Shown here: piece after piece, positions 50,543 through 61,366 of the stretch | Layout of the letters: each line of letters starts with the position of its first letter | How positions within the stretch are numbered: position 1 is the first letter of the stretch | Source: Cylindrotheca closterium | Lineage: Eukaryota; Bacillariophyta; Bacillariophyceae; Bacillariales; Bacillariaceae | Assembly (NCBI GenBank): GCA_933822405.4 | Contig: CAKOGP040000668.1 | Coordinates: 333,445 to 397,444, forward strand | Direction of reading: 5' to 3' | DNA: 64,000 nucleotides | Notes under the pieces: generated by a model | Databases searched by the model: none | The model's input: the letters and a program-made list of their open reading frames with translations, nothing else | What the model was told of the DNA's origin: nothing | Made by a program: the position numbers and the translations under genes

Positions 50543-51130
50543 TGCAAACTTAGTTTTTTCCATGACGTTTGCTTGTTATTTTTTAAAGATCGAGAAAGAC
50601 TTGTTGAGGAGCAGATGGGAAAAAATCGTGCTCAACATTCGAAGACGAGAGTGACTTCGGTAGCTATTTTGGAGGCCACGCACGGTATACGAATGCGCGC
50701 TAGGATCTGGCGCGGAAAGAGGACCAACGTTGAATGATTGGTGCTATGGCGGTACTGTTGGGTACTGGGTGACGCATCACGCCTTTGAATTGGCAGAAAC
50801 AAGAGCAATCGCCAAGTTTGGTAAATAGAAATCCTATGGAATCCTATGACATCATCTGCCGGAAATGAATAGATCGTGCTATGAACAGCTCAATTTTAAA
50901 AATAATCTATACAATTCAGCAGCAACCTGCAGGTGTAGTCCTATCCTCCACTATACATGAAGTTAAATGTCAATTTAGTTTTTGCATGGCCAGATGCCAC
51001 CGTAGATTCCAAAATCAGATGCTTGTAGCACTTGACATATCCACACCTTTTCGTCTCAATCTCAGCATTTCATTCGCAATTCAATAATAGTCTTACTGTA
51101 CTGTAGCAGATATAGTTATAGTGATATGAG
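50543..51130. other. convergent 3' flanks, no gene seen
   Basis: About 590 bp, AT-rich toward the right. A short frame at 50881-51087 is not protein-like. Confidence 0.45.
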
Positions 51131-52519
51131 TTAAAATTGCCAACTTTCTTCTGGTTTCGCATATAGCTCGGGATTTGGACAAAAGCCGCCTAATTCCGAA
51201 AGCCGCCGAACTTGATGGTTCAATTGCTGTAGCTCGTCTCCAATTTGAGAAGGAAGATGATTTTGACTTTGATGAGGCGGCAGTGTGCTGATACTAGCTC
51301 GTCGCCCAGTTTTGGTTCGTTGTTCGGCAACTGCACCCTGAATAAATGGCAGAAACATGACACTGCTGATGCATTTCTTGTCAATTTCAGGGTATTGCTC
51401 TTCTAATTTTGCCTTGACAAGATCCAGTTGCTGAGTCCTCGGCGGCGGTATTTTCAAGTATTCGTTCAACTTGTAAACCTGGCAATTGCTTCCATCAAAT
51501 TCCACCTTTACATCAATAGACGATTTGGGCATATCCCCAGCCTGTTCATCCAACACATATGGTGAGGGTCCAGGCTTGCTGAGATCCTTACGCAAGACAT
51601 AGGCGTCGCAATTGTCAGCATTCCACACGGAATGAAAGGTTTGCGGAGACCAGCCAAAGAGTTGCATCAGCACAAATCGCATGGTCAAACCGTGTGTCAC
51701 TACCACTATTGCATCAACTGGTTCATATCCATATCGCTCATTAACATTCATGACAGAATCTGTCCACCAGGATTTGACGCGGTCATAAACATCAGACCCA
51801 CTCTCTCCTGTTGGAAAGCGATACCAGAAGCGACCCACACGTTTTTGTTCTCGTCGAAAGTCGTCAAAATCGTGACATTGCAAATTTCCAAACTCTTGTT
51901 CCCGGATTCTTGGTTCAATGTCTGTTCGAACAACCCGATGGGCAAACCAGGGCCGCATGGCAGCAGCCGTTTGACGGGTCCGCTCAAAGGGTGAAATCAC
52001 CAAATGTGTTCGTCGGATGGCTGCCGAATGTGTCGCTTGGCATGTTCCTTCTCCACGTGATTGCTGTTTTTGTTCATGAGCTTGCAAATCCATTTTATGG
52101 AAAATCTTTTCCACTCGTTTCCCCGCCTTGTGAGCTTGTTTCATTCCCTTTTTCGTCAATTCGACAAGATTATCGGGTTTGGTCCGATACAATGTATGAT
52201 CCGCATTGCCTTGGCTTTCACCATGTCTGACCAAGATGATCAGGGAAGGCAGTCGATCTCGTTTCAGCTTGGCATCGCGCAAATTTTGTGGACATCTCAG
52301 ATGGCCGTCATCTTCATACTTGACGCTGCTATTGGTGCACTCGTCGCCAGCTCCTTCGGCCCCCTTGTCTCCCTTTGACCTGCGATCGTCATCTTTCGAG
52401 TTTCCTTTTTGAGACAGTTCATATCGAGCCTGCACTAGAAGTGTTGTCAACACCCCAATGATAGCCCCTGAAGCCAGGAGCAATGATCCTGTTCCTATCT
52501 TCTGAATCATTCTTGACAA
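51131..52519 (-). CDS. membrane-anchored histidine phosphatase (phosphoglycerate-mutase-like), paralogue 1
   Basis: 462 aa. An N-terminal anchor (GSLLLASGAIIGVLTTLLV) is followed by a charged linker with RCPQNLRDAKLKRDRLPSL. The catalytic domain starts ILVRHGESQGNADHTLYRTK (the RHG motif with the nucleophilic His), then PDNLVELTKKGMKQAHKAGKRV, HLVISPFERTRQTAAAMR (second Arg), PRIREQEFGNLQ (acid) and VVVTHGLTMRFVLMQLFGW (second catalytic His). All catalytic residues are present, so it should hydrolyse a phosphoester or act as a mutase; the substrate is unknown. A Ser/Arg-rich tail ends with GGFCPNPELY, shared with paralogue 2. It is the first of three tandem copies on this strand. Confidence 0.85.
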   Translation of the reverse strand: MSRMIQKIGTGSLLLASGAIIGVLTTLLVQARYELSQKGNSKDDDRRSKGDKGAEGAGDECTNSSVKYEDDGHLRCPQNLRDAKLKRDRLPSLIILVRHGESQGNADHTLYRTKPDNLVELTKKGMKQAHKAGKRVEKIFHKMDLQAHEQKQQSRGEGTCQATHSAAIRRTHLVISPFERTRQTAAAMRPWFAHRVVRTDIEPRIREQEFGNLQCHDFDDFRREQKRVGRFWYRFPTGESGSDVYDRVKSWWTDSVMNVNERYGYEPVDAIVVVTHGLTMRFVLMQLFGWSPQTFHSVWNADNCDAYVLRKDLSKPGPSPYVLDEQAGDMPKSSIDVKVEFDGSNCQVYKLNEYLKIPPPRTQQLDLVKAKLEEQYPEIDKKCISSVMFLPFIQGAVAEQRTKTGRRASISTLPPHQSQNHLPSQIGDELQQLNHQVRRLSELGGFCPNPELYAKPEESWQF

Positions 52520-53284
52520 TGACGTGTGTCTTGTGTTGTTTTGTTTTGTATTGATTCCCTCAAACTTGCTAGTTCACTTGGTGATATAAGTTACTGAGGT
52601 CTGAACGGATGTTGATGTAAGTTATGAGCACCGAGGAAAGATAAAAGTGTCAGGGAAGTAAGTACTGTAGTGGAATGCTTGATTGGAACCGGGGACGTAA
52701 TATGTTCGTCCAGAAGGTTTTTGAACTTTTGTTGTGGTTGGTGGAAAATTGGTGGCGTAAGTCACCACGGTGAAAAGAATCATGGATAATGTTGTGTTCA
52801 AGGTCCGTCAAAGTTTCGTCAAATATGACGTATGTGGTGTACACGACTAGTTCGAATCTAATTCCATTTCATTTGCGGATGTCATACCGGCAATACTGGA
52901 CGTTCTTCAGTACTTGATATCGGGAATGATGTTTGGTCCTGAGTAATTTGAAGGAGGTATTTATATGGCCTCCTCCAGTGTAGATAACACTAGTGAGGTG
53001 TGGGACGCTCTTGTTGACAAGAGGTTCCCTTGTATTGTCGACAAGCACGGTGACTGTGAGTATCTACTACGACCACTTATCGGCGAAGGAACACATTTGG
53101 ATTACGGTGATACTAGGAGGACGTGCTGGGATAGTCTTTTTAGAGGATACCTTGGAACATGATTGGAAACACCTGATCCTTGGATGATCTATCTGCATGA
53201 ATTCCACATAATATATTCAATCCAATCTCAATGCAACTCAACACCATACAGCATTTTCTATTAAAAAATACAGTCATAGTTAAA
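52520..53284. other. intergenic between phosphatase paralogues 1 and 2
   Basis: About 765 bp. Short plus frames at 52965-53187 switch frame and match nothing I recognise. No TACCGGTA (only TACCGGCA at 52886). Confidence 0.4.
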
Positions 53285-54805
53285 TTAGGACCAACCCTCT
53301 TCCTGTTCAGCGTAGAGCTCGGGGTGGGGACAGAAACCACCCAAATCGTCACTTTTCGAATGGTGAAATCGTTTTTGTCGCTCCTGTCGTCCTCCGCCTA
53401 GCTGAGTAGAACCTCCTCCTGCTGCTCCACGAGTCTCGACCGCGCTCAAGCTAGCTCGCCGCCCAGTTCTAGTTCGCTGTTCGGCCACTGCACCCTCCAT
53501 GAATGGCAAGAAGACAACACTGCTAATGCGGTCCTTGTCGACTTCGGGATACTGCTCCGCTAACTTTGCCTTGACTTCATTCAGATGCCGAGTTCTAGGT
53601 GGGGGTATCTTCAAGTAGTCGTGCAGCTTGTATATCTTGTTGTGAAAGCCATCAAATTCCACTTTCAAATCAATGGAAGATTGTGGTGCATCTCCTGACA
53701 CTTCGTCGAATACATATGGCGAGGGTCCCGGTTTCGACAAGTCCTTGCGCAAGACATACATGCTACAATTGTCGGCATTCCAAACAGAATGAAAAGTCGT
53801 CGGGGACCAACCAAAGAGCTGCATCAGCACAAACCGCATGGTCAAACCGTGTGTGACGACTACCATGGCATCGACTTTCTCGAATCCATATCGCTCATTC
53901 ACGTTCATCACGTCATCTTGCCACCAAGACTTGACGCGGTCATACACATCAGACCCACTCTCTCCTGTCGGAAAGCGATACCAGAAGCGGCCCACCCGTT
54001 TTTGCTCCTTTCGAAAGTCACCGAAATCATGACCTTGCAAATTGGCAAATTCTTGTTCTCGAATGCGAGGTTCGAGATTGGTACGAACGATCCGATGGGC
54101 AAACCATGGGCGCATGGCAGCAGCCGTTTGGCGTGTCCGTTCAAAGGGCGAAATCACCAAATGTATTCGTCGAATGGCGGCCGTATGTGTTCCGGATGTA
54201 TCTTCCCCGAGGGACTTTCGTTTCTCATGAGCTTGTACATCTATAGAGTTGAATACCTTTTCCACTCGTTTCCCCGCCTTGTGAGCTTGTTTCATTCCCT
54301 TTTGAGTCAATTCCACAAGATTATCTGGTTTGGTACGATACAGTGTGTGATCCGCATTACCTTCACTTTCGCCATGTCGGACCAAGATGATCATGGAAGG
54401 CATTCGTTGTCTTCTCAATTGGGCTTCGTGTAAATTCTGTGGACATCTCAGATTGCCGTCATCCTCGTAACTGACCTTGGTGGTACCATTGTGGGCTTCC
54501 TCATACTGGCCGTCGCCATCATAGTTGGGCTTGGCATATCGGATGGATTCATCGAATGCTTCTGAATTTGTATCCTTCGCATGACTGTTGTTTGCAGCAA
54601 TTCTGGCTTGTCTGGCTTTTTCAGCAGCTCTCTCGTTTGTTCCCTGATTCCCCGTTTCTTCGTCCCCTTGATTTCCCCTTTGCTTATTATTAGACCCATC
54701 GTTACGCGATGACTGTCTGCGCCTCGTTTGAATTAGGAGGGTCACCAATATACCTATGATCACTCCCAAGACTATAAGAAGTGCTCCAATTCCAACATCC
54801 ACCAT
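53285..54805 (-). CDS. membrane-anchored histidine phosphatase, paralogue 2
   Basis: 506 aa. The anchor is IGALLIVLGVIIGILVTLLI, followed by a longer charged Asn/Glu/Lys-rich linker than paralogue 1. The catalytic part is very close to paralogue 1: ILVRHGESEGNADHTLYRTK, SPFERTRQTAAAMR, IREQEFANLQGHDFGDFRKEQ, ESGSDVYDRVKSWW and VVVTHGLTMRFVLMQLFGW. The C-terminal tail ends GGFCPHPELYAEQEEGW. The tandem position and the shared tail show an origin by local duplication. Divergence is concentrated in the linker, as expected if only the anchor and catalytic domain are constrained. Confidence 0.85.
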   Translation of the reverse strand: MVDVGIGALLIVLGVIIGILVTLLIQTRRRQSSRNDGSNNKQRGNQGDEETGNQGTNERAAEKARQARIAANNSHAKDTNSEAFDESIRYAKPNYDGDGQYEEAHNGTTKVSYEDDGNLRCPQNLHEAQLRRQRMPSMIILVRHGESEGNADHTLYRTKPDNLVELTQKGMKQAHKAGKRVEKVFNSIDVQAHEKRKSLGEDTSGTHTAAIRRIHLVISPFERTRQTAAAMRPWFAHRIVRTNLEPRIREQEFANLQGHDFGDFRKEQKRVGRFWYRFPTGESGSDVYDRVKSWWQDDVMNVNERYGFEKVDAMVVVTHGLTMRFVLMQLFGWSPTTFHSVWNADNCSMYVLRKDLSKPGPSPYVFDEVSGDAPQSSIDLKVEFDGFHNKIYKLHDYLKIPPPRTRHLNEVKAKLAEQYPEVDKDRISSVVFLPFMEGAVAEQRTRTGRRASLSAVETRGAAGGGSTQLGGGRQERQKRFHHSKSDDLGGFCPHPELYAEQEEGWS

Positions 54806-55848
54806 TTTAGAAAAATATATGGAGACCCTTCTACTGGATACAATATGTCCTTTTTTCCTACGTTACTCCCGTCTTGTGTTTGTGTGACGCTTGGATGGGT
54901 GAAGTGTGGGTACTGCGAGAATGAATCCAATGTCAAGCAATGCAACACACTATGGTTTGAGATGATCGATGGTGGTGGGTGGGCGGAAGGTTTTTCTTCT
55001 GCCAGAGAAAGACGATCTTTCGAGTCTATTTAGGGAATTTCAATCCGAACACCAGAGCTTGAGAGCGACCAAAAATGCCGAATCGAATTGGGGTAGGACA
55101 TTTGCAATATGTCGTAAATGACGATTTCAATGACTGTCGTTCTTTGTCTTTACGGTACAGTATTGCAATTTTATGTACTCAAAATTCGAGTTTTAACGAC
55201 GCATTGTCTGCGCATGGTTCGCCGTCATCCCTCGATGTTTTCGAGCAATTGATCATATCGAGGGTGATAATGATGGAGTGATCGGGTCAGTCAGGCCACT
55301 GGACATCCCTACCCCACGCGGTGAATGGATGCGAGACCGCAATGCTTTTGCTTCCCCTCTTAAAACATTTCCTTCTGCTTCTGCAGGTCATACTTTTACT
55401 AAACAGTATTTGTCACAAGTCAATGGAATCGAACTCTGGGCCTTCAAGAAGGGCGGAAGCAAGGAAAAGAGCAACAAGAAGACTACGATACAATAAAGGG
55501 TATGTGGACGTGACCCTTCTGTATGGATGAGCTGAGGCGCACATCCAGGCTCTCCTGCACACCCTTTCGCACCCCAATTCGAGCCTGATGGTGCTAGGGT
55601 GGTACCAGGTTCAACAGGTTTCAATCTCAATCATCTTTTGCTTCTGGACTTTTTCTCAACTTCGAGAAGTAGCGTCTGGCCGCTAACCCACAAGGCAAAA
55701 CACTCATCATCAACGAATAATGCCAAGATCCAGAAATACCGGAATGAATGATTCTTGTCAAAGGTGCAGATTGAGACAAAAGCAACAACATCATCACTTG
55801 AAACAAACATCTGAACTATCATATCCAGAAAACTTGAAACCATACAAA
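54806..55848. other. intergenic, no gene recognised
   Basis: About 1 kb. Short frames (54845-55630, both strands) lack recognisable homology. The SirB frame is open upstream to 55720 but not signal-peptide-like before 55849. Confidence 0.4.
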
Positions 55849-56924
55849 ATGAGTCTTTTGAATCAATCTCTTCTTTGTCTTTTCTTGTTGGTGCCACAAA
55901 TCGAAGGCTTCCAAACAAGAATTCTTCGAATTTGCCATCATCACATCAGTACTAGTGCCAGAGCTTTTACTCTTTTGCAAGCAGAAGGCAATAAAAAGGA
56001 ACAAGATCTCTTTGATTACTTTGATCCTTTGCTCAGTCCCCACGCCTACCCCAATGGAATAGAAGCTGGTCCCACTACTAATTCTGAAGAATCATCATCC
56101 AGAAATGTAGTACCACCACAAGTTTCAACGACATCATCGCCTCCGCCACCTTTGGAAGCTGTTCCACCTCAAGCAGAAGTCGATAGACAGGATCAAGATC
56201 TCTTTGATTACTTTGATCCTTTGCTCAGTCCCCACGCCTATCCCAATGGAATAGAAGCTGGTCCCATAACAACTTCTAAAAAATCACCACCAGTTTCATC
56301 GCCTCCGCCACCTCTTGAAACCGTTCCACCCGAATTGCGAAGCGGGAAGAAGAGGAAAGTCGGTGTTTTGCTAATGGACCATGGGTCTCGAAATAGTGCC
56401 AGCAATGCTCGTTTGGAAAAGATGGCGGAACTGTACCAACTGACTTCCAATTACGATCGAACCGACGACGATGATACCATTGTGGTCGAAGCAGCACATA
56501 TGGAAATTGCTTCGCCATCCATTGCGGAAGGATTGAAGAAACTATTGGACCAAGGTGTCGGTAAGTGAAGAATACGGAGATCAATGTCTCCAGTAGTTTC
56601 ATGACGTTCTGACCTGTTCATTGGCTCTCCTTTTCTGTCATCAACCCATGTCCCACCATTCGATTCTGCTTTGGCTGACGATGCACCGTTCCGCATTACT
56701 ACGCAGACGAAATCATTTGCCATCCATACTTTTTGAGTCCTGGCCGACATGTGACTGAGGATATCCCGGAACTCTTGGAACAAGCCAAGAACGAACTCAA
56801 GATAGACAACATTCGCATGGTTTGTACCAAACCCATTGGTGCCAATACTCAACTGATGATTGGTGCCATACATGCGTTGGTTCAAGAAAACTCGTCCATC
56901 TTGCAAAGTCAAGGTCAACAATAA
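55849..56924 (+). CDS. sirohydrochlorin ferrochelatase (SirB/CbiX class II chelatase), plastid
   Basis: Exons 55849-56560 and 56707-56924 give 309 aa; the intron 56561-56706 (GTAAGT...CGCAG) joins KKLLDQGV to DEIICHPYFLSPGRH. The leader MSLLNQSLLCLFLLVPQIEGFQTR is a signal peptide with a G|F site, consistent with plastid import. The chelatase domain begins near 170 (VGVLLMDHGSRNSASNARLEKM) with the metal-coordinating His. It continues with VEAAHMEIASPSIAEGL and CHPYFLSPGRHVTEDIPELLEQ, the second His-containing block. It inserts Fe2+ into sirohydrochlorin to make siroheme for nitrite and sulfite reductases. Between leader and domain lies a disordered spacer with two near-identical 23-residue units (DLFDYFDPLLSPHAYPNG...). 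It interrupts the array of histidine phosphatases. Confidence 0.85.
56005..56074. repeat. 70-bp direct repeat, unit 1 (inside SirB)
   Basis: Matches 56197-56266 with one mismatch (C versus T at a third codon position). Unit spacing is 192 bp, so the frame is kept. Confidence 0.85.
56197..56266. repeat. 70-bp direct repeat, unit 2 (inside SirB)
   Basis: Second unit, encoding DLFDYFDPLLSPHAYPNGIE again. The flanking Pro/Ser-rich text (SSPPPPLE(A/T)VPP) is also similar, so the true duplicated block may be longer (about 192 bp) with decayed edges. Confidence 0.85.
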
Positions 56925-57122
56925 ATGACACAGTCGACAAAGGCACTGAGTGACACTCCATAACCATTGCACTTCACGGTTTTTTTTCGACAATAATACA
57001 ACATTGACGAGTTATGACATCAAACTTTACGGGTTTATTTTCCGACAATAATACAACATTAGGTACAACAGTAGATTTACAGATACATACGGGGAAGAGA
57101 ACCAGCAGGGTTTTTTCAATCA
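56925..57122. other. convergent 3' flanks
   Basis: A short spacer. A TTT(T)CCGACAATAATACAACATTA-like phrase occurs twice (about 56985 and 57040), a minor local duplication. Confidence 0.4.
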
Positions 57123-58901
57123 TCATCGGTAGTCTCGTTCGGCAATCACACGATCTCTCTTTTGTTTGGGACGCCAGCTGTCGTCTTGTACTTCGGGGTA
57201 GTACGGGAATCGGTTGCTGGATCGAATCTTCCCACGTTTTGGGCTGTGGGACTTGTCGACGATCTTGACTCCATCTGTTGGCTTGATAGCTGCTTCGTCC
57301 GCCAAGCCCTTCTCGCCAACGTAATCCTTTTGGTGTGGTGGCTTGCCCGAGGTGGATCTTCCCTGTGTGAGGGCACCATCAAAGAATGGCATGAAAACAA
57401 TACTCTTGATACTGTCAACATTATCAATCTCTTCTGGGTACTGTTCGACCAGTTTCTTCTTGACTAGTTCCAGTTGTGTAGTGCGGGGAGGTGGAATGCT
57501 CAAGTAATCGGTCAACTTGAACTGTTTTTGGTTCGTTCGTTGTCTTGACTGAGTATCCTCATTTGTCATTTCAGCATCCACTTGAGTAGTGTCATTGTGA
57601 AATTCCACTAGCAAATCAATCGATGACTTGGGCATGTTTCCTCCATATGTATCATCCAAGACATAGGGTGACAGCCCCGGCTTTGTCAAATCCTTTTTCA
57701 AAACATAAACATCACAATTGTCGGCATTCCAAACCGAATGAAATGTGGTAGGAGACCAACCATACAATTGCATGAGCACAAATCGCATGGTCAGTCCATG
57801 TGTCACTACTACCAATGCATCAATAGGAGCATATCCAAATCGTTCATTGACATTCAAGACGGAATCAAACCACCAACTTTGGACACGATCCGAAACATCG
57901 GACCCACTCTCGCCGGTCGGAAATCTATACCAAAACCGGCCCACCCTTTTTTGTTCTTCTCGAAAGAGTTGAAAGTCATCTCCTTGTAGATTGCCAAACT
58001 CTTGTTCTCGAATCCTTGGCTGGACATCGGTTCGAACAATTCGATGTTCAAAGCCTTTTCGCATGGCGGCAGCCGTTTGCAGCGTCCGTTCAAAGGGAGA
58101 AATGATCAAATGGGCCCGCTTGATGGAAGGTTGAACGGACGAGGTGCTTGAAGTCATGGATGGGGGAGTAACCGATGTGTTTGCAGGATCTTTTTCATCA
58201 TCATTTTCGTTGGCAATTTCATCATCTCCCAAAGATGAAATGGACGAAGAACAGTTTTCCGATTTCCATGTCAATCGATTTGGATGAGGATGATGTCCTT
58301 TGAGCTGCTCCTGATCGTAACTGACAAAGATGTTTTCCACACGTTTCCCTGCTTCTCTCGCTTGTTTTATTCCCTTTTGCGTGAGTTCTACCAGATTATC
58401 TGGTTTGGTCCGATACAATGTATGATCCGCATTGCCTTCACTCTCGCCATGTCTCACCAATATGATTAAGGAAGGTAATCTATCTCGTTTCTCCATGGCT
58501 TCTTGAAGACGATGAGAATGCTGGTGCTGATGATTGGGAGATGTATGCTGAGGAAGATGCCAATTTTCATCGTGATCACAATTCATGGTATGGCTTGGTC
58601 GATCGTGATGATCTGGATGCTGGTCGACTCCTGTCGGCGGAATGTTACCATCACCACCATCAGAAGGAATGCTGATGAAGGAATTCGACCTCCAGTTGTC
58701 AGTTCTGCTTGGCGGCGATTGTTGCTTGTCTCTGACTTCAGGAGAATCAGAAATTTCGGATTTCTTTGCTTTCTTCTTTGGTTCATTCATTACCACAAAG
58801 GTGATGAGAGCACCAATTGCAGCCCCAGATGCCAACATGCTGGCGGTTGTCCAAACGCTTTGTTTCATTGTCTCATTGGATATCAATCTAATGTACTCCA
58901 T
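57123..58901 (-). CDS. membrane-anchored histidine phosphatase, paralogue 3
   Basis: 592 aa, the longest and most diverged of the three. The anchor is MLASGAAIGALITFVVM near 23-40, with a His/Asp-rich linker (HPDHHDRPSHTMN, SPNHQHQHSH). The catalytic motifs are complete: ILVRHGESEGNADHTLYRTK, IISPFERTLQTAAAMR, PRIREQEFGNLQGDDF, ESGSDVSDRVQSWW and VVVTHGLTMRFVLMQLYGW. Insertions of Ser/Asp/Glu residues break the loop after the RHG block and precede SIPPPRTTQLELVKKKLVEQYPEE. A basic C-terminal tail lacks the GGFCP ending of the other two. A TACCGGTA palindrome lies 217 bp upstream of the start. Confidence 0.83.
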   Translation of the reverse strand: MEYIRLISNETMKQSVWTTASMLASGAAIGALITFVVMNEPKKKAKKSEISDSPEVRDKQQSPPSRTDNWRSNSFISIPSDGGDGNIPPTGVDQHPDHHDRPSHTMNCDHDENWHLPQHTSPNHQHQHSHRLQEAMEKRDRLPSLIILVRHGESEGNADHTLYRTKPDNLVELTQKGIKQAREAGKRVENIFVSYDQEQLKGHHPHPNRLTWKSENCSSSISSLGDDEIANENDDEKDPANTSVTPPSMTSSTSSVQPSIKRAHLIISPFERTLQTAAAMRKGFEHRIVRTDVQPRIREQEFGNLQGDDFQLFREEQKRVGRFWYRFPTGESGSDVSDRVQSWWFDSVLNVNERFGYAPIDALVVVTHGLTMRFVLMQLYGWSPTTFHSVWNADNCDVYVLKKDLTKPGLSPYVLDDTYGGNMPKSSIDLLVEFHNDTTQVDAEMTNEDTQSRQRTNQKQFKLTDYLSIPPPRTTQLELVKKKLVEQYPEEIDNVDSIKSIVFMPFFDGALTQGRSTSGKPPHQKDYVGEKGLADEAAIKPTDGVKIVDKSHSPKRGKIRSSNRFPYYPEVQDDSWRPKQKRDRVIAERDYR

Positions 58902-60323
58902 GATTTTGATGTTTCAGTTGTTGTTTGATCTTCTTTTTGTTGCTGTTACAGTCTCAAACGCAGAGACTTGGTCGATAAGATGTTTTTTGCATTCACGTTT
59001 CATATTTCGAAATTTCTGAAGTTCTGAAAAGGCTCGACTCATTCGACACGAATTCATGATTGATTGATTCATTCATTTGTTCAGTCAGTCAGTCACTTCC
59101 TGTAACTTCCTGGTACCTACCGGTAGTACCAGCAGTTACACGAACGACTGTACCAATATCTTCTGGAATGGCATCAACTCTGGAAAACCAGGAGTAGTAG
59201 TGCGGGAGCAGGAGGAAAGGTACTGTGCTATAGCTGACCCAGCCTTGAGTTGGGGAGGTAGGCTTGGTGAAAGTTTGTCGAAAAACCTGCTGGCTATCAT
59301 AACGATCCTACTGACGCCCTCGCTCATCACATGATGATTCTTTTGGAACCTCGTCGTGCTCTCTCGCCAGATCATGATGATCATGGGCGTTGCTTGTTGC
59401 ACTACTTTTGTTAAAGATTCCTACTGAAAACGCCGACAGTGTACCGCTACCATACTGTATATTTGTTTGACCTTGCCAACAGATGATCGGTCAACACTAC
59501 AGTATCGCACCACCTGGGAAGATGTGTAATGGGATCTACTGTAATTGGAAAATTTAGCGCGATGGTAAATATTTACAGAGCTCGCGATAGGAAAACGCTT
59601 CTCCAGTTTGTGAACTCTACCTAATTTAATACTGGTACCAGTAGACGGCAAAAGGGCCTAGTTTGAAGTTGGTAGCGCTTTTTCCAACCTGTGTTCTGCC
59701 CAGCGGATCGGACATTCGAATAGCGACAAATGATGATTCCAATAAATTTCTTTCTTCGAACATATATGGTGCAAATCTGAAGATTCGGATTTGTAGAAGC
59801 GCAGTACTTATTGCACACTACCGCTTTAATCGTGACGAAAATGTCCTGAAATCCTTTCCGACGGGAATGTCCTGTTCATAGCAGAGCGGTACCTCTTCTG
59901 TTTGCTCCTTCTCGCCTTGCCTCATCTTTGTTGACCATCCTATAATACACCTACAGTAATGAAGTAGGTGCATGCATTGAGTTCCCCTTCCTAGCTTTCA
60001 AATTCAAAGTCTTCTTGGCTTGGGGTCCTTGAAGACAAATCGGGTCGACAAAACTTGACGGTCTTCTGTTCCAAACTGGTCTATAAATGTTGTTCGCACT
60101 TCTGAACGTTAAGTAGAAAGACATTCTAGATTCAACATTGGAATTCCATTTGTTTCGTTCCAAGACAAATTCGGACAACCATCTGTTTCGCCAAACAATT
60201 GTGGTACGTGTCGTTAATTAAAACAGTGGGACATTCTGACTCACCCAATCAAGACAATACGAAAATACGATCCCACTTTTCTCAATCTACCATTTTTTTC
60301 GTCTTCACCATAAAACACTCAAC
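58902..60323. other. intergenic with TACCGGTA at 59118-59125
   Basis: About 1.4 kb with no recognised gene. It also contains the near-palindrome TACTGGTACCAGTA around 59631-59643. Short frames only. Confidence 0.4.
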
Positions 60324-61157
60324 ATGAAGTTCATCTCCATAAGACAGCGAAAGACTAAATTCAGCAACCTCCACAAGAGGAATATTTCGAGTCTGACCTT
60401 TCCAGAGGATGTTTCCTCCACAACAAACAGTATGGATTCCAAGCAGTCCGAACAAGTCACTCTTCTACAGCTGAGGGAATTCTGCAATCTATTTCACATT
60501 AACCTCACGGAGATGCAGATCTATCGGTATGCGTGCTTCCATGAGTTCGACTATGACCCAGCTCGCAAGGCCATCGAGAAAAGCTACGACAGTCCATATC
60601 TCTCTCTTCGCATGAGCGGGAGAATGGTGGACCAGTTTCAGACGAGAGCCATGCTGCCCCTTCATGGCCTTCGATCCAAACAGAGATCCCAAGTCATTTA
60701 TATGCATGCGAAAAGGCACCTACACACCAAAGAGAACAGTAAACTCTTCATTGACAGCTTGTACTACTTGTTGAATGACATGAGTAGGACTCAGGATGAC
60801 TGCAGAAATGGGGTATGCGTCGTTGTCAACATGAAGGGCTATGGAATGAAAAACTATGATCTGGACACTGTGATACAAGCAGCAAAGGCCGCCGAGGGTA
60901 GTATGATACCAACTCGCTTCACTGATGTGCTATTCGTTGACGCTCCAAAGGTATTCATGAATGGCTGGAAGCTATTGAGACCTATGCTGGCACCTTGGCT
61001 CGCACGAAAAGTGCACTTTATCAAGCCTGACAAACTTGACATGTTTTTGATGGAGGGATACGAAGAGTTTTTGCCACAAGAGCTCGGCGGCTGGAAAAAT
61101 TCGACCGAGCTAGTGGAAGATTATGTTGACAAGAAAATCTATGAAGAGCGTTCATGA
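60324..61157 (+). CDS. CRAL-TRIO (Sec14-like) lipid-binding protein
   Basis: 277 aa, single exon. A short helical N-terminal region (TEMQIYRYACFHEFDYDPARKAIEKSY) resembles the CRAL-TRIO-N segment that precedes the lipid domain. The CRAL-TRIO domain covers about 125-255. It has VIYMHAKRHLHTKENSK, NGVCVVVNMKGYGMKNYDLD, PTRFTDVLFVDAPKVFMNGWKLLRPML, KVHFIKPDKLDMFL and EFLPQELGGWK. The latter two match the usual K(I/V)xFxxxxxL and LPxExGG endings. Such proteins bind and transfer phosphoinositides, phosphatidylcholine, tocopherol or retinal; the ligand here is unknown. No targeting signal is obvious. Confidence 0.85.
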   Translation: MKFISIRQRKTKFSNLHKRNISSLTFPEDVSSTTNSMDSKQSEQVTLLQLREFCNLFHINLTEMQIYRYACFHEFDYDPARKAIEKSYDSPYLSLRMSGRMVDQFQTRAMLPLHGLRSKQRSQVIYMHAKRHLHTKENSKLFIDSLYYLLNDMSRTQDDCRNGVCVVVNMKGYGMKNYDLDTVIQAAKAAEGSMIPTRFTDVLFVDAPKVFMNGWKLLRPMLAPWLARKVHFIKPDKLDMFLMEGYEEFLPQELGGWKNSTELVEDYVDKKIYEERS

Positions 61158-61366
61158 AAACAAATTCACACCTAAAGATGTAAATAATACCATTTGTAAG
61201 AATCCTTCTCTATATTTTTTCAAAATTGAATTCGCACGGTATACTCGTGGTCACAGCTGCCAGTGGCGAGTGTTCGCCAATGAAGTTGCAGAGATCCTCC
61301 ATGTTGTCATCGTCAAGAGCAACGGCTGCATTCAACTTCCCTAGGGCTACGTCATCATCATCATCA

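Noticed and set aside
52965..53187. short plus-strand frames between phosphatase paralogues
   Set aside because: Coding-like words occur in two conflicting frames with no recognisable homology and no splice sites to join them.
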